Shown piece after piece: positions 11,222-21,478 of a stretch of DNA of 64,000 bases. Origin of the DNA: Kalmusia sp. IMI 367209. Taxonomy: Eukaryota > Ascomycota > Dothideomycetes > Pleosporales > Didymosphaeriaceae. Position numbers and translations under genes: made by a program. The number at the start of each line of letters is the position of its first letter. Position 1 is the first letter of the stretch. The notes under the pieces were generated by a model that did no database searches, had not been told where the DNA came from, and saw only the letters and a program-made list of their open reading frames with translations. The DNA is taken from positions 1,736,001 through 1,800,000 of the forward strand of contig JAPEUQ010000009.1 of the NCBI GenBank assembly GCA_027946365.1, in the 5' to 3' direction.

Positions 11222-12893
11222 TTAGTTGGCTCCCGGGAACTCGACCTTGCACTCGCCCTGGTCGGCGATCCACTTCTGGATCTTTTCTACGGCCCAGCCG
11301 CTCATCCACCTCTTCTTCTTGTCGTCCTCCTTCTGCATCGGGTTGCCTAGGCGGAAGTTCTTGCTCATGGCGCACGCGTCGTCCTGCCACCGGAACTGGA
11401 GGCAGTCGTCGACGACATCGCATGCCTTCTTGCACGCGTCAAAGGACGTGTGCGCCTTCTTCTCCTCATCGTGCTTGAAGTCCTCGGGCTTGCGCCTGTG
11501 CCAGATGTACTTTTGGTCGTGGAAGTTGTCCCAGTCGTGCGACGCGTCGTCCTTGTCGAGGTAGTACCACACGTTGTTGAGGTAGTCGTCGTACATGTTG
11601 TCCCAGTCCTCGAGCTTGGGGACGAGGCGCGGCGCGAAGTATTGGTCGTAGAGGTCCTTGATGAGGAGCGGGCGGGGCTGGCCGTCGGTGGAGTTGGCGA
11701 TGCGTTGCTGCTCGAAGGCCCAGATGGAGGCTATTTCTTCGCTGTTGAGCTTGTGCAGGGTCGCGATGGGCTGGCACCATTGGCGCGGGCCGAAGGGGAG
11801 CGTGAAGGGCTTGCGGCCGTTGATGGTGGGGAACTGTGGTGTGGGGGTTAGCTTGTGAAGTGGGTGGGTAGGACCGTCTGTCAGGGCTGTCACTTACCAT
11901 GTTCGTGTTTGCGAGACCGACGTTCTCGCGCACAGCGATGGTCATCAGCATGTCGCCGCAGCAAATGTTCTTCGCCTCCTTGTCAAAGTGCTCCACGCTC
12001 GAGTTGGCAGCGAATTTCTCCATGGCCGAGTGCGACAAGATATAGCCACTGCCACCGTGGTTGAAATCACCGTACTGCGAGGGCTCAAAGCTGCCGAAGA
12101 AATAGTCCTTTTTAAGGTCGAACGGCTTCAGCATCTCCACCATGTTCGGCCAGTGCACGTAGGTATCGGCATCGATGTGGATGTACCAGTCGTAGTTGGG
12201 GCGCATCTTGTAGGACACATCCGATTGGCGTACATTCTTGTACTTGTCCAGGTTCCATGCCTCTCCACCGGCATTGCTCCACTTCTGGCAGCTCTTCTGG
12301 TCGACGAGGCATTCCTGCTGGCGGCGGTACAGGTTGAAGTCGTTGTTTCCGTCCTTTACAGATTTCATTGTGTCGCCGAGGATATCGTAGACACGGTAGC
12401 CCATGATGGACTCTTCCATGTCGGAGAAGGTGAGGAAATCAGGCAGGCAGCGTGTCATGGTCATGAATTGGGTAGGCAGTCGGTCGTAGGTCTCGCTGGC
12501 GCCCGTCTTGATGATGAGGAGGATCTTGGAGAGGTCCGGGAGGTTCGCGCAGCTGGGATCGATGGGACGTGCCGGTAGCCAGTCATTTTGTGGGAAGATC
12601 TGTTGGTCGTTGTCGGTGGAGGGGAGATTGACGTGCGGAGGCGCCTCTTCGTTATCGATGTTCGTGTGTGGCTTGGATGCGGGTGCCGAGGGTGCCGAGG
12701 GTGCCGAGGGTGATGGTGGTGAGGATGCTGAGGTGTGCGACGGCTTTTCGTCGTGCGACGGCCTTAACGAGAGATGCGAGGGCAGCACGTTGAGTGTGCC
12801 GTCGTGGAAGTAGGAGACGAAAACGAAAACGGCAAAGATGATGGGAATGCACACGACGGTGATGGCCGTGAAATGCACTTGTCGTAGCAGCAT
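11222..12893 (-). CDS. Golgi-type glycosyltransferase, GT31 family, with PAN/apple-like C-terminal segment
   Basis: Two exons (12893-11898, 11833-11222; 64-nt intron GTAAGT...CACAG, in frame), 535 residues. Type II membrane topology: short N-terminus, one hydrophobic span at about 8-28, then a Ser/Pro/Ala-rich stem containing a tandem SAP repeat. The catalytic domain shows IIKTGASE near the start and the DxD metal-binding motif in HIDADTYVHW near residue 245, followed by GGSGYILS and a CCGDM segment, as in fungal beta-1,3-glycosyltransferases related to Fringe. The C-terminus (about 463-495) has paired Cys (FDACKKACDVVDDCLQF) like a PAN/apple fold. It is expected to transfer a sugar from a nucleotide sugar to wall or secreted glycans in the Golgi. 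The acceptor is not predictable here. Confidence 0.88.
12682..12712 (-). repeat. Tandem 9-bp repeat inside the GT31 stem
   Basis: Three units of GGTGCCGAG lie in tandem on the plus strand. On the coding strand they give three Ser-Ala-Pro triplets in the stem between membrane span and catalytic domain. Such repeats change stem length without shifting frame. Confidence 0.8.
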
Positions 12894-15170
12894 GGTGGCG
12901 GTTGTGTAAAGAGCGGCGGCAGTTTGGTCGGTCCTCTCGCGCGTCCACGAGAGTGAGAACGAAAAAGACTAGTAGGCACACAGATTAAAGAGAGGTTGAA
13001 CCCGGGTAATTCAAGAACAGGGGCATGTCCTGATTTAGGCAGCACTGGTGCACAGCCTTACAGCTTACTTGGGCTGGCTGTGGCCCCCTTTACTGGTGCG
13101 GTGAAGGGTGGAATCGCAAGTCGCGAACAGCGCAGTAGAGGGACCAGAGTCATGCTTGCACGCCAGGCCGAGCCGTCGCCACCACGCTCTCGGTCATCGC
13201 ATCCCTGCTCCCCAGTTTTCTACAAATAGAGTCGATGCTTGTGGGCTTTTGGCTCTGTTTGCTTCTGCTCGCCAAGCGTCGGATCTCCGTTTCCGTCGTC
13301 GATTGCAAACAACAAAGCTCGCCGTCGCCTGCCCGCGCGCATCGACAAAGCGACGGCCACTCCATGTGCCACAGCCCCGAGTACAAGAGTCGCGCCTCTT
13401 CCAGCTCAGCGAAACCCCCCCCGCCGCCGCCGTCGCAATCTCGCACGATCCCGCCGAGAAACTTTTCTCTTTCGCTTGGAGGATCCCAGGCCGGATGCCC
13501 TCTAGCCCGTTTCCGGCGTGGTGCACGGAATTGTAATTCGCTTGCACTCCCGCATCGAGCAGCCCGCTTTGCGACACCAGCCAGCCCAGGGATATCGCCA
13601 TCCCATCGAACGACTGCGCTTGGGCCGATCAAACGCCACTAAATTAACGCCCGCGGCAGCCCCCTGCGACCTGCAGCGCCCTCCGCTCCTGTAGAGCCCC
13701 GCGCTAGGATATGGGCGACCCACGGCTAGGCTTGTTGCGACACCTTGCGCGCACGGAGCGAGGTGCGTTTGGCGTTGATTGCTTGAATGACGGACATGGC
13801 GGTCGAGTGAGCGTCTCCGTGGCCATCACGGCAGCGTGGGGCTCGTGGGAACGGCACGTTTTCGTGGTCCTGAAACGTATGGCAGAGTGTCGCGGGAGGC
13901 AGTGCCTCGACATGTACAGATGCGCTGGCCATGCTGCTGACCGTTGGCTGGGAGGCCATGGCGGCAGCTAAGCTGGCCTGATGTCGCTCCACTTCGCAAG
14001 GTTTGATCAACAGCTCGAGGCACCGATGGAGGAAAGGGAGAGATTGGCCTTGGTACTAAAGTACGCCGCTCCCCATGCTGCTCCGCTCTTATGACAGCAT
14101 GCGGGGCGTCTTGTATCGGGGCATCTCTGCTGTCGGCGGCGCGCTCACCGTCGTCGTGGGGATACCGCCGTTTGAGTGCGTCGCATCGGAATGTCTCGTT
14201 ACTTCACTCCTGGCAAACCTGATTGGTGACACCCGACAGTCGCCCATCCCTTGCTCCTTGCGACCCTCATGGTCGCACGCTGCGAGGCGTGATGCCCAGC
14301 GTGTGCGTCGGTGGTCCGTCCGAGGAATTCTGCGAGGCCATGGACAGTTATGCGGTTGCCATTGTTGTTGTGCGAGCCACCAGCAGACCAGGACTCCGGG
14401 AGCCCCATCGTGTCCTTCCGCAAGCTCAATATCACGTGATGAATGCGGAGTCTTGGTGATGCACTGCACTGTCCGTTAGGAGCTTGCGCAGGTACCCAGC
14501 CCCTTTTTCCTTTGATTCCACGTTAGTCACCCGTCTACCTGCCCCTTCGGATTTAGGCAGAGGCAGCGCTGGCGATATGCGGCAAGGACTAGAACGCAAC
14601 TGTCACCGCTACTGTAAAAGTCAATGTAGTCCAGCCGGCGGGGTACTACACAGGCCGGGTATCCATCTACGTCAATATAATGATCAGTAGTACTCAAGAT
14701 TGAGTCACATCAGGGTCAAATATACGAATGTGGGCCTAGATTGCTACAGGCGTACCTGCAATAATAATGCCGATGTCGTGTAGCCGGAGAGTACTATGCG
14801 TGCGACCTGTGACTACATCGGGAAGCTTGTCGATGCATTACATGCTGAGCTTTATCAGGATGACAAAGAAGAATCCTGATGCCACTCATGAAAGATGCAA
14901 CATCACAATCTTAGGGGAGACTGATGACTTTGCAGGTTTGATGATTGCATCAAGCATTAACCAAAATCCGTGACTATCCCCCCCAATTCAAAGCATCCAT
15001 CAACGTGTATTGCAACTCAGCTCCTTGCCTCAGGATACAACCGCAGACCCCGCTCGCGCGGATTTTGGCCACCACCATACGGCGAAGGGAGAAGAGTGCT
15101 ACAACAAGTGATGCAAAAGTCCGAGAGCCGATGACTGAGCTTCGAAAAAGGTGGGCACGTGATGTGGCAT
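12894..15170. other. Long GC-rich upstream region of the GT31 gene, no supported gene
   Basis: Both strands carry overlapping short frames from about 13000 to 14500, which is what GC-rich non-coding DNA produces. None shows a domain, signal peptide or coherent splicing. A C-run followed by GCC repeats lies near 13408-13430. The end of the stretch is the 3' flank of the F-box-like gene. Confidence 0.55.
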
Positions 15171-16016
15171 TCACCGCCATCTCCTGCGCTCCCCCTCGAC
15201 CCTCAACCCGAAAGCATACATGAGCTCGGCGACACCGTGGTGATCTGTGATGGGGTCTCTCTTTCTCTTCCGTCCCCAAGCGAATTCTGACTTCTTCCCA
15301 TCTCCTTTCAGGAAACGGTGGTGCCAGATGGCAAACGTCTGCCAAACCGCGATCCTATGCTCAGCATCGCTCGCATCCCACCTCACGCTCGGGACCACAT
15401 CCATCCTGTACTGCTCCAGATCCGCGAGGAACTGTCTAGCAAGCCAGTTCCAAAATCCGATGGCGCTGGCGCCGCGCTCTAAAAACAGTCGATAAACAGC
15501 GACATGCGCTTTGAGAGAGTTGTGCCCTTCGAAAACGGTCTCGCCAACATAGTTGGGGATTTTGGCAGACTCGAGGGCGAACGTGGGTGTGTTCACCGGA
15601 TCGTTGATGTTATTATGGATCCACGCGAGGAGGTTACCAAAGTTGAGTCTCCCAACAAACTTAACTTTGGTACGGGCGACCAAGTAGCTCCGCGGAATGC
15701 CAGTCTGCTTGGCAATGCGATCGAGGGCAGCGTTGAGAGGCCTCGCGTCATATTCGCGCACTTGGGCCTCGAAGATTGTGGTTGGGGAGGAGAGTCTGGA
15801 GGGCATGTAGCCGCATGTTTCGGCACGGATCTGGCGACAGACGGCGAGGATCGAGGGGGGAGAGATGAAGCCCCGTTCGTTGATTCTGATGACTTGAACT
15901 GCATCGGAGAAGATGACGCGTTCGTATATTTCGTTGCGGATTTCTGCAGGGAGGAGAAGGAGAGGAGATGGCAGGTCCTCAAAGAGGTAGTCGATCTCGT
16001 TCGGCATCTGAGACAT
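15171..16016 (-). CDS. F-box/2EXR-like fungal protein of unknown role
   Basis: Single exon. The start is placed at the Met at 16016 (MSQMPNEID), giving 281 residues; an in-frame Met at 16058 would add 14 residues that look like leader. The N-terminal LLLLPAEIRNEIYERVIF motif followed by CRQIRAE at about 65-75 is the pattern of the 2EXR/F-box-like domain abundant in Dothideomycetes. The middle and C-terminal parts are helical and rich in Trp, ending in a basic tail. Family members may recruit substrates to SCF ubiquitin ligases, but most have no known partner, so the role here is inference. Confidence 0.7.
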   Translation of the reverse strand: MSQMPNEIDYLFEDLPSPLLLLPAEIRNEIYERVIFSDAVQVIRINERGFISPPSILAVCRQIRAETCGYMPSRLSSPTTIFEAQVREYDARPLNAALDRIAKQTGIPRSYLVARTKVKFVGRLNFGNLLAWIHNNINDPVNTPTFALESAKIPNYVGETVFEGHNSLKAHVAVYRLFLERGASAIGFWNWLARQFLADLEQYRMDVVPSVRWDASDAEHRIAVWQTFAIWHHRFLKGDGKKSEFAWGRKRKRDPITDHHGVAELMYAFGLRVEGERRRWR

Positions 16017-16511
16017 TGTGATGGTATGGTATGGTGGTAGAAGAGGATATAGCTTCACGAACGGTAAGTTTTGTGTTCTAAAAGAGATATTGCTTTACAA
16101 GGACATACCTCTTGCGAGAGAAAACGCGTGTAGAAAGGGTGAACATTCAAAAGTCAGCTTAGTGATCGTTCGGTATGTATGTGGTCGAAGCGATGGAATT
16201 CCCTACAGAAAATGGGATTTGGGCTCACTTATATAGGTTTTTCGGGAGGCCCAGATCACGCAGACTCTTGGCGCTACCAAAGTCTGTTTTGTTGAATGCT
16301 TCGTTGCTCTATGATGTTCTATGGCCAACTGTCATGATCACGATTACTACTTGAGGCTAATCCGGCACCCAACGATTCTAGTCCTGAGTCAACATCGCGC
16401 CATGGTACCATATCCAGTGATACGGGAAATTTATCAAATTTGTGTGCCAGCTGACACTCCTGAACCAACTCAGATCCACATTAGATGGGACCATGGCCAA
16501 TCGTAAACCCC
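16017..16511. other. Intergenic, nothing supported
   Basis: About 500 bases upstream of the F-box-like gene and downstream of the 16512-17212 gene. Only short frames without content. Confidence 0.5.
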
Positions 16512-17212
16512 TTAATGGTTATCATCCCCTTCCCCATCGCTTGTATGGCCATCGCGCTTATCTGTTGACTCCTTGATACTGTCAGTTTCACCAGCCTTCA
16601 ATCATAGCTTATGACACTCACCCCCTGCTCTGCGTCCTCCTCCCCTTCCCTCACGAAAGTCGTCCAATGCTCATCAACCTCCCTCCATATCCCAGACACG
16701 TCATCTTCAGCCACCTCCTCCGACTTCATCCTCTTCTCCAACTCCCCGTTGACCAGTTCCAACGTCTTCAGCCTCGCATACTTAAATCCCTTAACCTGGA
16801 GCGAATCACCAACGTACAAACTCTGCGTTCGTCCAATCCACTCCTGCAACTTCAGCAACGTCCCCATTCTCAGTTTCGTGATCTGCTTCTGCGACAGCGG
16901 ATGCACAACATGCCAGTGGGCCAGCGGCGCACACTCCTTGACGTCCGCATCGTCGATGACGTCGATTTCCTCGTAGAAGGCATGTGTTTGCGCCCACATC
17001 ATTTGATTAAAATCGTGCTGTTGGAGTAAGAGGGTGCGTATGGGGAGGCCGTGGGTCCGAAATTGTGCGGGCCTGGGGCCTGACTCCGGGTTGTGGTATT
17101 TCGCAAGCTGAGGGTCGGCGGTTATGTGCTGGGGTCCGGGGCTGGCAGATTGGTTGAGGAATGCCATCATGTTGGACATGGCGTTAAGGGGGGCTCTGGC
17201 GATCCAAGACAT
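16512..17212 (-). CDS. Hypothetical protein, lineage-specific
   Basis: Main exon 17212-16622 encodes about 197 residues. A 50-nt intron (16621-16572, GTGAGT donor, CTGAC branch, AAG acceptor) would join it to 16571-16512 and give an acidic tail, 216 residues in total. Without splicing the frame stops at 16598 (204 residues). The branch site lies only two bases from a nearer CAG, which is why the AAG acceptor is preferred. There is no signal peptide beyond a weakly hydrophobic N-terminus (MSWIARAPLNAMSNMMAF). The mid region has a KLQEWIGRTQSLYVGDSL stretch, and the C-terminus is charged and helical. I do not recognise the family. Confidence 0.6.
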
Positions 17213-17780
17213 TTCCGTAGTTGTATAGCACGAAGTAACGAAGTGTAATTTTGGAGTGTCCTTTGAGGCTGTGAATGGATGATGGATGGGGATGACGGAC
17301 TCATAAAGTTGAGCGTTTGGTGTGCGGATATAAGGATTCAGTTGGGTGCACGTGTTTGGAAAAGGTATTTGGTTTGTTGAGCGATCGATACTGCGCTTTG
17401 TAATTGTAGGAGCGTGATAGAAGGGGTCTTCATGGGCGCGAGTGGTGCCCTACCTTCGCCGCCAGAGCATCGACGTGGTAGGCTAAAGTACACGGTGAAG
17501 TGCGATGGATTCGCATAAGACAGTGAGTAATACGTTAAAGATAGATTGATTCTGAGATAAGGGACATATATGGTATGGTATATTACGATAGATCCACGAG
17601 AATCGAAAAATAGCTTTATTTCAAGAACAAAAGCTGTGGGCCCAGCCTTGTGGAATTGACAAACCCAATCACAACCCACAGCTCACCGGCCAAGTTTCAA
17701 GATCACTCAAGCGCAGCCTCAGAAATCCTCCCGCTGATTCTACTCATAGCTGTACTTGATTTAAGCCCAATCATCATTAT
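17213..17780. other. Intergenic, nothing supported
   Basis: Promoter side of the 16512-17212 gene and 3' flank of the 17781-20543 gene. No coding or structural signal seen. Confidence 0.5.
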
Positions 17781-20543
17781 TTACTCGCGTTGAGGATGGC
17801 GGTAGGGATGCCACAACTTCCTTCGAGCAGCTGTCCGAGTGTTCTTGTCCCAAGGTCCTGTACGGGGAATCACAGTTGACCGATGAGAAATTTTAGACTG
17901 TCCCAGATTCCACTTCTCGAAGTTATGGGGAGAGTGGCTCCTAGGGAGACTTCTTCGGTTTTGTGTACGTGTCGTGGGTGGGCTCCACTCCTTGGGAAAC
18001 GAACCAAGATTTCGAGAGAAATAATCGCTGCCTAGTCTCAACACATTGAACATGTCGGGAAAAGTGCCTGAATCTAGGCTTTCAGCGCTTGTAGGTCCTG
18101 GAGAGACTCGTTTCGTAAATTTTACTTCCTTTGCGGACCATTTATCATTTGCTTGAGTGCTTGAGGTGTCCTTTGTAGTAGGAGAGACCCTAGAGGATGG
18201 AGGATGGGTAGGAGGTTGAGGGGAATCTTCGCTAGACTGCATATTCTTGCTCGGCCGTTGGCCGCTCAAAATTGTAGTCTCTCCACTACGAGAGCAGGGA
18301 GAAGGCTGCGCCGTCAATGAAGTGGTGTCGTCTGACGTGTAAGCAGCGCAGTTTTGAGTCGTGGGCCCCATGGACGCGTGAACCCTAGGGGGATCCCAGT
18401 GTCGGATATATTCGCCACGAGTACTGCTTTCAGCATCAAGACTAGAGTTTGCAGTGACGTTGTTCGAATACAGAGGGGATGGCTGTCTTGCTGACCGCTT
18501 AGCTGCCTTCTTATCGATGTCTCGGGCGAAAAGCTCACAATCTGGACGAGACCCATCCATCGCATTTGGTCCTTGTGTCTTTGTCTGGGTTTTCTTTCTC
18601 TCTCGCCCAACGGGATATACCTTAGCTGTTTCTAAGCTAGTACTGGGACTGGAGTGAAAAGTATTAGTGGAGGCCACTGGAACAAAATGACAGCCCTCTT
18701 CGCCCCATCGTTCGATCTTCATCTCACCCTTTAGATACTTATCCAACTCGATAGCTGTTGCCGATGACATTAGGCTTTTAGGAGAATTCTGCGTCATTTT
18801 AGGTATTTCCCATCCTGGTACACTTGTAGAATTCACAACTGGGCTACCTTGAGATAACACCATCGGAGACCTGGGGACAAGGATCCAGCCTTGTATATCG
18901 TTCCAATCAATGTCCAGTCGATGATCCAAAACTTTGCCAATTTCGAAAGCAGTTAAAGCCTCGACAAAGCGCACCAGAGTTGCATTCATCATTAAGGAAC
19001 CACGAGGAGCATCATATATCAACATAATAGGGGCTTCAATAGCGTCGTACCAGTATAAACGCTTCTTTGCGTTCAAAGTGAGCGCATCAGACCAGAATGT
19101 GGTAAATAGTCCATGGAGATTGGGGTCATACTTTACGATACTGATATTATGATTTCCCGGTTCTTTACTCCAGTCAACGTTCACTTCGCGCAGTGGTTGC
19201 TCAGATCTATGGCCTAGAGGCGCAACCAAAGGTTGGTTCGTTCGTGAGCGACTTAGAAAATCAGAGGTTTCTGGCCCTCCTAGCATGCCATCGGTTCGAG
19301 TTGAAGAAGGGGGCTCGAGCGGAACCCATTGGGTTTCTTCCCGATCTTTTTGGTTATTCCAAGCTCCGACGGCGTTATACTGAAGCTCACCATACGCTCG
19401 GTCGACTCTTGCACCTCTTGCATGTGTTTGAGAGGAATCTCCAAATTGCTCAACAACGTGTGGGTCTCTTTTATGTAGTGTTTGACTTCGAGAGGAGGCT
19501 GGGCTGACTGACCTTGTTCGATGGACTCGCTGAGTCTTGCTGATGACGCTTTGTCCGTAAGTTTCGCCGTTTGGATTCACACTATCTGCAGGTAGCTCTG
19601 CAAGTGGTGTACGTCGAGATCCAAAAAATGAACGCGGTGATGTTCTGCGGCCTTTGGATTGAGGCCTTCGCGCTTCTTTCACCCAGGGGGATCCTAGTAG
19701 TTCTTTATCATTATGCAGCTGATTCTTGACTGAAACGCCTTGTAATTGTACTGCAGGAAGTTCCTGTGGAGCAGGCTGATCTTGATCGCTTAGACTAGCT
19801 TGGGAAACCTCTGGGTCACCCCGTTCTCGTTCATAGAAATTATTCCTGGGCATGCGCCGCGCTAGTGGATTATCGAGTAGCTCGCATATCGGATTTTTCC
19901 GACTGGGAGATACTGAGTCATTTAACCTACCTGAAGGATCCGATTGGACACCGAAGATGCCTTGGAGGTGATTGTGATGCTGACCATTGACAAAGCTCCC
20001 GATAGCCTGCCAATAACGATGGTAGGATAGATCCCCGATAGAAGTATGATAGTGATCGTCATACCTATCCCGAAAAATATGGTCTTTGAGTGATACAGGG
20101 TAAAAATTGTGGTTCAAGGGATATGGTGGATAGCCTTGCATGCCCGCATTGATCCAGTCAAACGCTGCGGTCTTTTCCTCGGGATGAAACACATTATTAC
20201 TATCAATTGAGTGAACGATCCGAGACGCAACAGGCTCTGGAAACAGTAAACCGAACAGATGAATGCGATCCAAGATTCGAGATAGCAGGCCCTCCCAGTA
20301 GGTGCACTGAGCCTTGCCTCCAATTTGGTCGTAAAGGTTGAGATTGCCTTCCAGATATTGATACAGATGTTGAAGTTCGATTGCTTCCAGCCGGTCAATG
20401 ACTTCTGTTGGTACAGGATATGCAAAGAATAGAAATCTGCCGGTAGGGAAGCTGCATGCTTGAGCGGTAGGATCGCGCAGTAAATCGACGATGTTACGGT
20501 CACCAAGACGCAAGGCAAAGACTCGCGGTCCAACTTCCATCAT
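17781..20543 (-). CDS. Large hypothetical protein with long disordered regions
   Basis: Uninterrupted frame of 920 residues, far longer than chance. The N-terminal 200 residues look folded (hydrophobic helices such as CTYWEGLLSRILDRIHLFGLL). Residues about 200-470 are Ser/Pro/Arg-rich and disordered. A second compact region near 480-640 contains FTTFWSDALTL and WNDIQGWILVPR. The rest is again low complexity with SP motifs. No enzyme, zinc finger or membrane motif is recognised. The next gene (21479-22984) has the same orientation and a comparable layout, with a TFW...LT segment in its own compact region, so the two may be distant paralogues. The start is the Met pair at 20543; the second Met may be the one used. 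Confidence 0.72.
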   Translation of the reverse strand: MMEVGPRVFALRLGDRNIVDLLRDPTAQACSFPTGRFLFFAYPVPTEVIDRLEAIELQHLYQYLEGNLNLYDQIGGKAQCTYWEGLLSRILDRIHLFGLLFPEPVASRIVHSIDSNNVFHPEEKTAAFDWINAGMQGYPPYPLNHNFYPVSLKDHIFRDRYDDHYHTSIGDLSYHRYWQAIGSFVNGQHHNHLQGIFGVQSDPSGRLNDSVSPSRKNPICELLDNPLARRMPRNNFYERERGDPEVSQASLSDQDQPAPQELPAVQLQGVSVKNQLHNDKELLGSPWVKEARRPQSKGRRTSPRSFFGSRRTPLAELPADSVNPNGETYGQSVISKTQRVHRTRSVSPASSRSQTLHKRDPHVVEQFGDSSQTHARGARVDRAYGELQYNAVGAWNNQKDREETQWVPLEPPSSTRTDGMLGGPETSDFLSRSRTNQPLVAPLGHRSEQPLREVNVDWSKEPGNHNISIVKYDPNLHGLFTTFWSDALTLNAKKRLYWYDAIEAPIMLIYDAPRGSLMMNATLVRFVEALTAFEIGKVLDHRLDIDWNDIQGWILVPRSPMVLSQGSPVVNSTSVPGWEIPKMTQNSPKSLMSSATAIELDKYLKGEMKIERWGEEGCHFVPVASTNTFHSSPSTSLETAKVYPVGRERKKTQTKTQGPNAMDGSRPDCELFARDIDKKAAKRSARQPSPLYSNNVTANSSLDAESSTRGEYIRHWDPPRVHASMGPTTQNCAAYTSDDTTSLTAQPSPCSRSGETTILSGQRPSKNMQSSEDSPQPPTHPPSSRVSPTTKDTSSTQANDKWSAKEVKFTKRVSPGPTSAESLDSGTFPDMFNVLRLGSDYFSRNLGSFPKEWSPPTTRTQNRRSLPRSHSPHNFEKWNLGQSKISHRSTVIPRTGPWDKNTRTAARRKLWHPYRHPQRE

Positions 20544-21478
20544 GGCTACTGAGAAAGTGTCCCTTCAGGTTCAATAGGTCTAGTGAGGTAGATTATTTGG
20601 TGTTGTAAGTGTGGAAGGTTGAGGTGAGTAAATGGGTTTTAGTAGGTTAAAGGTAAGCTTCTTGGTGTTGATGCAAATAGCTTAGGGGAGAGCTATCTGA
20701 ACAAGAAGGTAAAGGTGAGAAAAGAAATATAGGTATTCATACTATCATCAATCGTCTCGAGCGTTGAAATCTCCATTGAATGCTGTCGAAAAATTCATAG
20801 TGTGATGGCTTGACGCACTTCATTCCAGGGCCGAATGCGACGTCACTGGTGTCGACGAAAGTGTATTGAATATTTACCTGGTTCCGTCACTGTTATGATT
20901 CATTGTTGACACGCGTATATGACAGTTGTGAAGAATACGAGGAGGTGAAAAAAGTGTTGCATTCTGGTGCGTTCGTACCTCACATTCATGTAATCCCAAA
21001 AAAAAAAATCAGCGGCAAAATCCAGGAGAGTGATAAATCTACCAGTATGTGTACGGACACCTGTCAACCAGGTCAGTGTTTATTGGACTGTGCGATGCTT
21101 CAGCGGAGCCAACAACGGCCATGACGTAGCTCACATCGAAGCGGCCGCCACGAATCAGATGGAAAACAATGCGATACGCATTCAATGGGTATCACTCAAT
21201 AGTACATACAACAAAACGCGACGTATAGGGCCAGTTATGATTACAAACCATACATTCAATGCCGAAGACTAAACAATCTACTGCAAGGCTACAAATATAA
21301 AATCCGCAAGACCCCCAACATCACCACCAACCACCAGCTAATTGTCTAAACATCCCAAGAAAGTGAAACCCACTTTAGAGCATCCCCTAACTACCTACCC
21401 AACCGGTCCCCCTGCTCGCCCCAGTATTGATGTGTTTCCGGCACAAACAAATCTTCATCAACATGCTGACGCCAATTC
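20544..21478. other. Intergenic, nothing supported
   Basis: Between two same-strand hypothetical genes. It has AT-leaning stretches and a short poly-A run near 20999-21008. No supported gene. Confidence 0.5.

Noticed and set aside
11466..11893. Continuation of the first GT31 exon frame to 11466, making a 475-residue frame
   Set aside because: The spliced second exon supplies the conserved C-terminal domain with a normal intron; the read-through part is Arg/Pro/Ala-rich out-of-frame sequence.
12894..14500. Several overlapping frames of 100-160 codons on both strands
   Set aside because: GC-rich DNA yields such frames by chance; none has a domain, signal peptide or consistent splicing.
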